From Clostridia bacterium (GTDB lineage: Bacteria > Bacillota > Clostridia > Oscillospirales > CAG-272), in the NCBI GenBank assembly GCA_024408015.1, contig JAKSVJ010000094.1, positions 1-5,518 of the forward strand: a stretch of 5,518 bases of DNA, in the 5' to 3' direction. Of the stretch, positions 1 to 5,518 are shown in pieces (the stretch's first letter is position 1; each line of letters begins with the position of its first letter). A model generated the notes under the pieces. That model worked only from the letters and a program-made list of their open reading frames with translations. It had not been told where the DNA came from and did not search any database. A program made the position numbers and the translations under genes.

Positions 1-1763
1 CAAACAAAGTAGAGTCAATCGACCTTCTTCCATTCTTCGGTGCTGCATATAAGGACCAAGAAGGATATCTCTTCGTTCCAGATGGAAGCGGTGCACTTAT
101 CTACAACAACAATAACCGTCTAACAGCTAAGACATATGAAAAAGCTCTTTACGGTTTTGACAATGGTACAAGCGATAAAATCTCAGGTAGTGCAAAAGCA
201 ACAAGCGCAACATCAGAAAATCAATACATGCCAATATTTGGTGCAAGTGTTGATGATTATGGCTATCTTGCTATCGTAACAGACGGAGCTGCAAGAGGCA
301 CAATTAAAGCGAATGTTTCAGGTAAATACACAAGCTACAATGCGGTATGGTCTAAATTCTCATACAGAATTGTAGGTTCTGTTAACCAAACACAAAAAGA
401 TGGTTCAGACAGAATTGCAAATATTTACGAACACAATATGGAACTCAATCATGATTACACAGTAACATATAAGTTCCTAGAAAAAGGAAAGAACACATAT
501 AGCGACATGGCTAATCTCTACCGTGATTACCTTATAAAGACAAACGGTCTTGAGAGCAGGGTAGTCGCAAGTGACAAGATTCCTTTCTATCTAAACACTT
601 ACGGATACATAGTTAAGACAAAATCTTTCCTTGGTATTCCAACAGACACAAAGATTGCAACATCAACTATAAAAGATGTTGAAGCAATGCTCGATATCTT
701 AGATGAGAATGACATTAAGAATGTAGTTTTAAAATATGACTATTGGTCAAAGAACAGCTACTTTGATAAACTTCCAACATCAGCAAGCGTTGAAAACAAA
801 GTCGGAAGCAAAAAAGAGATGTTATCTCTAAAAGAAAGACTTGAGCAAAGCGGTGGAGCCCTTTACCTCAGTGTAGATCTTATGAATGCATATAAGACAG
901 GTAATGGAGTAAGCTCTTACTCAGATGTATTAAAATCTGTAGCTAATACAGTACTTCGTCAATTCGTGTTAAAGATTTCGGATTCAACAATCGATACAAG
1001 ATACGGCGCATGGTACTTAATTAGACCATCAAGACTTAGTACATACTATAATAAGTACTTAAAGAACACACAAAAAGTTGGTTATGACACACTTTCATTT
1101 GATACAATAGGTTCTTACCTCTATTCTGAACTTTCATCAGATGGTACAGGTAGAAACTTCTCTCTTAAGATCATCAAAGACTTGATTGGTTCAATAGAGG
1201 AGAGAACAAATGGACTTATGGTAACAGGTGCTAATGAATATGTAGCTTCCTTTGCATCCCATATCCTCGATACTTCATTTAGAAATAGTGGATATGACCT
1301 TGAAGATGTATCAATTCCATTCTATCAGATGGTATTCCACGGATATGTTTCATATTCAATCGGAGCATCTAACCTTGCAAGCGAACCAAACATTAGAACA
1401 CTTAAATGTATCGAATATGGTGCATACCCACAGTTCACAGTAATTAAAGAGAACGCTGATGAAATCATCGGTTCTAGAGTTGATAATATCTTCTCACCAG
1501 ACTTTAATAACTGGAGCGACTTTATGCATACACAATATGTTCAAGTAAATGAAGCACTTGAAGATGTTCAAAATGCAACAGTAAAATCACACGAGTTTAT
1601 AAACAATGATGTTGTGAAGATTGTTTACTCAAACGGAACAACAATTTATGTAAACTACGGCTCAAATGATGCAGCAATTGCTAGTATTACAGTTCCTGCT
1701 ACAGGATATTATGTAATTAAATCAAATGGTAAGACTGTATCAAATGTAGCACTATCAGATTGA
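1..1763 (+). CDS. DUF5696-like protein, putative glycosidase-type barrel (5' end missing)
   Basis: The reading frame is open from the first base (first whole codon at 3) to a TGA at 1761-1763, giving 586 visible residues. The ATG at 228 is internal: the frame continues upstream and already carries family-like sequence, including VPDGSGALI at residues 25-33. The pattern fits DUF5696 proteins, which in Firmicutes are often encoded beside sugar ABC permeases. A beta-rich N-terminal part is followed from about residue 193 (IPFYLNTYGYI) by a probable TIM-barrel-like region. Near the end come FHGYVSYS (445-452) and a terminal beta-domain-like stretch with VNYG (550-553). From memory the family is usually about 700-850 residues with a signal peptide, so some 150-250 residues are probably missing, and location cannot be judged. 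I infer a role in binding or cleaving glycans; catalytic residues are not identifiable by eye. The family call is from recalled motifs, not a search. Confidence 0.75.
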   Translation, partial: NKVESIDLLPFFGAAYKDQEGYLFVPDGSGALIYNNNNRLTAKTYEKALYGFDNGTSDKISGSAKATSATSENQYMPIFGASVDDYGYLAIVTDGAARGTIKANVSGKYTSYNAVWSKFSYRIVGSVNQTQKDGSDRIANIYEHNMELNHDYTVTYKFLEKGKNTYSDMANLYRDYLIKTNGLESRVVASDKIPFYLNTYGYIVKTKSFLGIPTDTKIATSTIKDVEAMLDILDENDIKNVVLKYDYWSKNSYFDKLPTSASVENKVGSKKEMLSLKERLEQSGGALYLSVDLMNAYKTGNGVSSYSDVLKSVANTVLRQFVLKISDSTIDTRYGAWYLIRPSRLSTYYNKYLKNTQKVGYDTLSFDTIGSYLYSELSSDGTGRNFSLKIIKDLIGSIEERTNGLMVTGANEYVASFASHILDTSFRNSGYDLEDVSIPFYQMVFHGYVSYSIGASNLASEPNIRTLKCIEYGAYPQFTVIKENADEIIGSRVDNIFSPDFNNWSDFMHTQYVQVNEALEDVQNATVKSHEFINNDVVKIVYSNGTTIYVNYGSNDAAIASITVPATGYYVIKSNGKTVSNVALSD

Positions 1764-1776
1764 GAGGAGGGTTGAA

Positions 1777-2715
1777 ATGGATAATATAAACAGCCAGCCG
1801 GTCAAAAAGAAGAAGAAAAGCAATTTGTTTAAAAGAAAACAAAGAGCTGGATATTGGTTTATCCTTCCATGGGTAATCGGTGTTATAGCATTCTTCTTAA
1901 AACCGTTCGCTATTTCGTTTTGGTATTCCTTTAATGAAGTTATCATGGGAGCCGAAGGATTTGAGTCCAAGTTCGTAGGAATTGACAACTACAAATTCTT
2001 GATTGTTCAGGACAGCTCATTCCTCATGAACCTTTGGACAGTAATTCAAAATACTTTCCAACAGGTAGTAATTTGTGCAGTACTCAGTCTATTTATCTCA
2101 GTAGTACTTGTTCAAAAATTCAGAGGAAGAACAATTTATAGAGCAATCTACTTCCTCCCAGTTATTATGACAAGCGGTGTTGTTTATTCACTAGTAAGTT
2201 CAGTTGTTGGTTCATCTGGGCTTAGCGGTTCAAATAGCGCATACATGTACTCATCATTCTCAATCACCCAACTATTGGTGCAGGGCGGTGTAAGTGCAGG
2301 TATCGTTACAGAGATTACAAAGTTTATTGACAGCATATTCGCAATGATTCCAAACTGCGGTGTACCGATTCTTCTTTACATCTCAAGTTTGCAAAAAATT
2401 CCAAATTCTTTCTATGAAGCAGCAAGAGTTGAAGGTGCTAGCACATGGGATATCTTCTGGAAAATCACAGTTCCAAAGATCGCCCCAGTTATTTTCCTTA
2501 ACACTGTATACATTATCGTTGACGCAACAACGTCGTACGGTAGTGGTTCAGGCGGTAACATAATGATGCAAGCAATTCATACAATGGGCTTTGGTAAGAC
2601 GATGCAATTTGGTATGAGTTCAGCGATGGCATGGATGTACTTCCTTGCAATAGCACTCTTCCTTGGTATTTCTTACTTGCTTATTGGACGTTGGGCTAAG
2701 AAGTTCGACAAATAA
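1777..2715 (+). CDS. Sugar ABC transporter permease, LplB/UgpA type (CUT1)
   Basis: A 312-residue inner-membrane permease, the usual length for the family, forming one half of a heterodimeric carbohydrate importer channel. The N-terminus is cytoplasmic and very basic (five lysines at 10-14, then KRKQR). Hydrophobic segments lie near 24-50, 94-112, 120-144, 185-205, 235-252 and 286-304, consistent with six membrane spans. The ATPase-contacting EAA loop is clear: E214-A215-A216, G220 and P233 fit the EAA---G---------I-LP pattern, with I230 and V232 in place of the usual I-L. A Ser/Gly-rich stretch at 145-165 lies between spans 3 and 4. The ATG at 1777 is preceded by a perfect AGGAGG at 1765-1770, six bases away, and the gene begins 13 bases after the upstream stop, which supports co-transcription. 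The substrate is unknown. Similarity to permeases next to DUF5696 genes is from memory. Confidence 0.93.
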   Translation: MDNINSQPVKKKKKSNLFKRKQRAGYWFILPWVIGVIAFFLKPFAISFWYSFNEVIMGAEGFESKFVGIDNYKFLIVQDSSFLMNLWTVIQNTFQQVVICAVLSLFISVVLVQKFRGRTIYRAIYFLPVIMTSGVVYSLVSSVVGSSGLSGSNSAYMYSSFSITQLLVQGGVSAGIVTEITKFIDSIFAMIPNCGVPILLYISSLQKIPNSFYEAARVEGASTWDIFWKITVPKIAPVIFLNTVYIIVDATTSYGSGSGGNIMMQAIHTMGFGKTMQFGMSSAMAWMYFLAIALFLGISYLLIGRWAKKFDK

Positions 2716-2748
2716 AACAAATGTTGTCTTTTTGAAAGGGAATTAGAC

Positions 2749-3711
2749 ATGGTAAAATTTAAGAAATGGCTAAAGACAATAAAGCTGTCAAACATATTGA
2801 TTGCAATATTAAGACATGCATTCCTTCTTGGAATTAGCTACGTTGTATTGTTCCCATTGTTGTACATGCTCAGCAATGCCTTTAAGCCAGTAGATCAATA
2901 TTTCGATCCATCAGTTGTATGGATTCCGAAGAGTTTGACACTTGAAAACTTCAAGGTTGTCTCACTCGTTATTGACCTTGGGAAAGTATTTCTTGAAACA
3001 TTTTTAGTCTTTATCATCACAGCGGTTATATCTGCATTTGTTTGTATGATCGTTGGTTACGGATTCTCCAGATCTCGACTCAAAGGTAAAAACATTGCAA
3101 TGGCGCTTTTGATTCTTACAATCATCGTTCCACAGCAGACAATCTCAGTATCACTTTATTCAAGCTTTAGATATCTCGACTTGTTCGGTATTTTAGGTGC
3201 TTTACATAAGGTGATCCCTGCAATTGGACCAATTAACCTTATCGGTACTCCGTGGGTTACAATAGTTCCTGCTCTATTTGGTGTAGTACTTAAGAGTGGT
3301 ATGTTCATATTCATCTACATGCAATTCTTTAGAGGTCTTCCAAAAGAACTCGAAGAAGCAGCATCAATCGATGGTTGCGGATCATTCCACACATTCTTCA
3401 AAATCATTGTTCCAACTACAAAGAATGTCACAATAGCAGTTCTTCTTCTCTCAATCGTATGGAACTGGAACGACTATTACACACCATCAATGTTCATAAG
3501 AACAAGAGAGACAATCGCTGTTGCATTGTCAAACCTCAAATCTTATCTTGATAACCTACATAATATGGGTCTTGGTGTTGATATTCAGACAGCTGAAACA
3601 CAGATTCAGGCCGGTTGTCTTATAGCAATTGTGCCACTACTAATCTTATACATTATCCTTCAGAAGAGATTTACTGAGGGTATTGAAAATTCCGGTATTA
3701 CCGGCCAATAA
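2749..3711 (+). CDS. Sugar ABC transporter permease, LplC/UgpE type (CUT1)
   Basis: A 320-residue second permease subunit, expected to pair with the one just upstream. Hydrophobic segments lie near 24-43, 82-103, 115-134, 170-192, 225-243 and 288-306. Family marks include the FPLLYMLSNAFK stretch in the first span (35-46), the EAA loop with E203-A204-A205, G209 and P222, a WNWNDYY motif after the loop (238-244), and the conserved CUT1 C-terminus FTEGIENSGITG (308-319), where N314 stands in for the more usual Arg. The ATG at 2749 follows an AAAGGGAA site at 2735-2742 with six bases between. The gap to the previous gene is 33 bases, without a promoter or terminator that I can see. No nucleotide-binding subunit follows, so the ATPase must be encoded elsewhere. 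Confidence 0.93.
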   Translation: MVKFKKWLKTIKLSNILIAILRHAFLLGISYVVLFPLLYMLSNAFKPVDQYFDPSVVWIPKSLTLENFKVVSLVIDLGKVFLETFLVFIITAVISAFVCMIVGYGFSRSRLKGKNIAMALLILTIIVPQQTISVSLYSSFRYLDLFGILGALHKVIPAIGPINLIGTPWVTIVPALFGVVLKSGMFIFIYMQFFRGLPKELEEAASIDGCGSFHTFFKIIVPTTKNVTIAVLLLSIVWNWNDYYTPSMFIRTRETIAVALSNLKSYLDNLHNMGLGVDIQTAETQIQAGCLIAIVPLLILYIILQKRFTEGIENSGITGQ

Positions 3712-3729
3712 AATTTAAGGAGACTAGAC

Positions 3730-5058
3730 ATGAAAAAGATCTTCAAATCACTTGTTGCACTTCTCATGGTTGCTTGTTACCTACTTGTTTCAGTAGCTTG
3801 TGGTAGAGCAACTCCAGATTCAACAACAAATCAATCATCTACAACAGCTTCAACAACAGGCGGCGAAAAAGGCTTCCTTGAAGATGTTCCTGGACTTCCT
3901 GACACTTTGGCAAATCCTAACATCAAGATTGTATATTGGTACAATCCAAAACAGTATGCTTATGACACATCAAAGCAGGATACAGTATATGACCCAATCC
4001 TTGAAGCTATCCCATATTTCGAAGATAAATATGGTGGCAAGGTAGAAGTTATCTACTCACAGTGGGGCGATATGCTTTCAACAGTTATTTCTCTCCAGCA
4101 ATCAGACGAAGCACCAGACTTGTTCGAAGTTTATGACGAAACAATGTATAGTGTAATCCTTTCAGGTGTTGCAATGAACCTCAAGGACTATGTTACTGAC
4201 AACGATTATAGCTACTATGATGTTGATAGAAACACATTTAGCTGGCTCGGTAATCCATACGCAATTCCTCTAAAACCATACGCATTCTATATCATGTTCA
4301 ACAGAGACCTCTTCACACTTGAAGGTATCGAAGCTCCAGATGAACTCTATCAGAAGGGCGAATGGAACTGGGAAACATTTGCAAGAGTATGTAAACAGCT
4401 CACAAAGACAACTGACGGCGAAGTAAGCCAGCTCGGTTATGGTTCATACGAAGATACAATCCTTTCATTCATGTATGCAAACGGTGGTAAGCTCCTCAAC
4501 GTTGATACAACAACAGGAACAGTTACATCAAATCTCGCAGATCCAAAAACACAGAACACAATCAACTACCTTGAAGAACTCAAAGACACATTCGTTTATG
4601 GTAACGACATGTGGGGTTGGTTTGACAATGGTAACCTTGCTATGATCCGTGGTAAGGAATTCCCAGTTGAACTTCCATTCGAAGTTGGTATGGTTCCATT
4701 CCCATCAGGTGATGATTACGAAGGCAAGAACCTCGTTGTATATCCACAGGGTATGGCAGTACCTAACCGTGCTAAGAACCCAGAAGGTGCTGTAGCATTC
4801 ATGAGAATCGTTAACGAACTCCAGAAGGAAGTTGGCGACAAGAAGGAAGCTTTGAGAATTGGTCAGGAAAACTATGACCTCATCTACGCTCCAGATGTTA
4901 AACTTGTATACAACTACGACAAGGGTCTTAACGATATCGGTACAGTTATCGCTACAATCGTTAACTACTTAAGAGACGGCGTTCCAGCAGCTACAATCAA
5001 TGCTAACATGGAAAGCCAAATCCAGGCTGAAATTGATCTTGCTTACAAGAAGAAATAA
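3730..5058 (+). CDS. Extracellular sugar-binding lipoprotein of the ABC importer
   Basis: A 442-residue solute-binding protein, normal length for CUT1 binding proteins. It starts with a lipoprotein signal peptide: basic MKKIFK, a hydrophobic core at 8-20, and a lipobox SVAC ending at Cys24 with Gly25 after it. Cys24 should be lipidated and anchored to the outer face of the membrane. A Ser/Thr-rich linker follows (31-43). The mature domain contains VYWYNP (68-73), FNRDLF (190-195), GEWNWETF (210-217) and MWGWFDNGN (294-302). FNRDLF and the G-x-W-x-W-x-x-F pattern are typical of sugar-binding family 1 proteins, and the many Trp and Tyr residues suit stacking against sugar rings. The ATG at 3730 is seven bases after AAGGAG (3717-3722), and the gene begins 18 bases after the permease stop. 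By eye its codons lean more to C-ending forms (AAC, TTC, CTC) than its neighbours, as in highly expressed genes. The ligand cannot be deduced. Confidence 0.92.
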   Translation: MKKIFKSLVALLMVACYLLVSVACGRATPDSTTNQSSTTASTTGGEKGFLEDVPGLPDTLANPNIKIVYWYNPKQYAYDTSKQDTVYDPILEAIPYFEDKYGGKVEVIYSQWGDMLSTVISLQQSDEAPDLFEVYDETMYSVILSGVAMNLKDYVTDNDYSYYDVDRNTFSWLGNPYAIPLKPYAFYIMFNRDLFTLEGIEAPDELYQKGEWNWETFARVCKQLTKTTDGEVSQLGYGSYEDTILSFMYANGGKLLNVDTTTGTVTSNLADPKTQNTINYLEELKDTFVYGNDMWGWFDNGNLAMIRGKEFPVELPFEVGMVPFPSGDDYEGKNLVVYPQGMAVPNRAKNPEGAVAFMRIVNELQKEVGDKKEALRIGQENYDLIYAPDVKLVYNYDKGLNDIGTVIATIVNYLRDGVPAATINANMESQIQAEIDLAYKKK

Positions 5059-5071
5059 GGCATAAATTAAA

Positions 5072-5107
5072 ATTGAATACTCCTGCCACATGGTGGGAGT
5101 ATTCAAT
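5072..5107. terminator. Intercistronic stem-loop; possible weak terminator or mRNA stabiliser
   Basis: ATTGAATACTCC at 5072-5083 and GGAGTATTCAAT at 5096-5107 form a perfect 12-bp inverted repeat around a 12-base loop. The loop region could instead form an extra CCAC/GTGG pairing (5086-5089 with 5093-5096) around ATG. The stem begins 14 bases after the binding-protein stop. On the + strand the next bases are AAAAATCTTTTG, not a clean T run, so full termination is doubtful. Read on the - strand, the stem is followed by TTTAATTTAT, a somewhat better U-rich tail, but no - strand gene is visible downstream to be stopped there. A likely role is partial termination or protection of the binding-protein mRNA, so that this gene is expressed more than the next one. 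The structure is seen; the role is inferred. Confidence 0.6.
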
Positions 5108-5137
5108 AAAAATCTTTTGACGAAATATTATTTTTAG

Positions 5138-5145
5138 AGAGGGAA
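5138..5145 (+). promoter_or_regulatory. Shine-Dalgarno site that fixes the TTG start at 5152
   Basis: AGAGGGAA lies six bases before TTG at 5152. The same AGGGAA core with the same six-base spacing precedes the ATG of the second permease gene (2737-2742, start 2749). This parallel is the main reason for choosing the TTG over the first in-frame ATG at 5227. Confidence 0.7.
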
Positions 5146-5151
5146 CTAACA

Positions 5152-5518
5152 TTGGAAAGAGGAATATATTTTGACGGATGGCACCACAACAACCATTGCT
5201 ATCATCCAACACTACCTTATCGCAACATGCAGATGGTTGAAGATTTAGAGAAATACAAGGCAACAATGCTCGTATGGTCTTGCCTTGGAGGTGGTTCTAT
5301 ATCACTACCTTACCTTGAAAATGAAGCATTTGGAGAGGTTGATCCTAAATTACGCTTTTATGGTTTTATGAATGATTCTGAGTTTGTTAAAGAATGTAAC
5401 AAACGCGGTATCAAAGCTATGGGCATCGTATTTGAAGTCCAGGGCTGGGAATTCCCAATTGAAGTTTCCGAAGATGGTAAATATGTTCGTCAGCTCAACG
5501 TATTAAGAGACAAACCAC
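5152..5518 (+). CDS. Uncharacterised protein, possible TIM-barrel glycoside hydrolase (3' end missing)
   Basis: An open frame runs from TTG at 5152 to the window end, giving 122 residues with no stop. The nearest upstream in-frame stop is TAA at 5107-5109. Starting at the first ATG (5227, residue 26) would remove a distinctive aromatic and histidine-rich N-terminus (GIYFDGWHHNNHCYHP, 4-19). Other visible features are a strand-like TMLVWSCLGGGSISLP (38-53), EAFGEVDP (58-65), a helix-like DSEFVKECNKRG (75-86) and then a strand-like IKAMGIVFEVQGWEF (87-101). The alternation of helix, RGIK turn, strand and acidic/aromatic residues resembles the early units of a TIM-barrel glycosidase, and the position after a sugar importer fits substrate breakdown. 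I do not recognise a named family with confidence, and no catalytic residue can be assigned. There is no signal peptide, so it is probably cytoplasmic. A barrel enzyme of another kind is possible. Confidence 0.72.
   Translation, partial: MERGIYFDGWHHNNHCYHPTLPYRNMQMVEDLEKYKATMLVWSCLGGGSISLPYLENEAFGEVDPKLRFYGFMNDSEFVKECNKRGIKAMGIVFEVQGWEFPIEVSEDGKYVRQLNVLRDKP

Noticed and set aside
228..230. ATG at 228 as the start of the first gene
   Set aside because: The frame is open upstream to the window edge with family-like sequence, and there is no Shine-Dalgarno site before this ATG. It is an internal methionine.
1755..1988. Minus-strand 77-codon open frame with hydrophobic and Phe-rich stretches
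   Set aside because: It is antisense to the permease N-terminus. The Phe run is the complement of the lysine codons, so it is not a credible gene.
2716..2748. ACAA-ATG-TTGT pairing followed by CTTTTT in the gap between the permease genes
   Set aside because: A 4-bp AT-rich stem is too weak for a terminator, and the two permeases must be made together.
3692..3704. CCGGT-ATT-ACCGG hairpin at the end of the second permease gene
   Set aside because: The stem is only 5 bp, it lies within codons for the conserved C-terminal SGITG, and no T run follows, so a terminator call is not supported.
5117..5131. TTGACG (5117-5122) and TATTAT (5126-5131) as a promoter for the last gene
   Set aside because: The two elements are only three bases apart, far short of the roughly 17 needed, and no good -10 box lies at the right distance from TTGACG. 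The same TTTTGACG string also occurs by chance inside the following gene (about 5168-5175).
5003..5266. Minus-strand 87-codon open frame overlapping the end of the binding-protein gene and the start of the next gene
   Set aside because: It overlaps two better-supported + strand genes and the hairpin and shows no recognisable protein features. It is a shadow frame.
1..5518. CRISPR arrays, tRNA or rRNA genes, insertion sequences or riboswitches
   Set aside because: No regularly spaced repeats, transposase-like frames, terminal inverted repeats or RNA-gene signatures were seen. Almost all of the window is coding.

Overview
The window is a densely packed, single-strand segment of a carbohydrate uptake operon. 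It most likely comes from a Gram-positive anaerobe of the Clostridia, such as a gut or rumen Lachnospiraceae-type organism. The evidence is AT-leaning DNA (roughly 40% GC by eye), purine-rich Shine-Dalgarno sites before every complete gene, a lipoprotein-type solute-binding protein, and permeases of the kind found in Firmicutes sugar operons. This taxonomic placement is inference; no rRNA or other marker gene is present.

Layout, all on the + strand: (1) 1-1763, the 3' part of a large DUF5696-like protein whose start lies outside the window; (2) 1777-2715, an LplB/UgpA-type ABC permease; (3) 2749-3711, the partner LplC/UgpE-type permease; (4) 3730-5058, an extracellular sugar-binding lipoprotein; (5) 5059-5151, a 93-base gap with a perfect 12-bp stem-loop and a Shine-Dalgarno site; (6) 5152-5518, the start of a further gene with a TTG start codon, cut by the window end. 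Gaps between the first four genes are 13, 33 and 18 bases and no internal promoter is convincing, so they look co-transcribed.

How they may work together: the lipoprotein captures a carbohydrate outside the membrane and the two permeases form the CUT1-type channel. No ATPase gene is present, so energy presumably comes from an ATPase encoded elsewhere (a shared MsmK-type subunit is common for CUT1 importers) or outside the window. The DUF5696-like protein and the last, uncharacterised protein have glycosidase-like features and may process the substrate before or after uptake. The substrate cannot be read from the sequence. The least described parts are the two flanking proteins of unknown function and the intercistronic hairpin.
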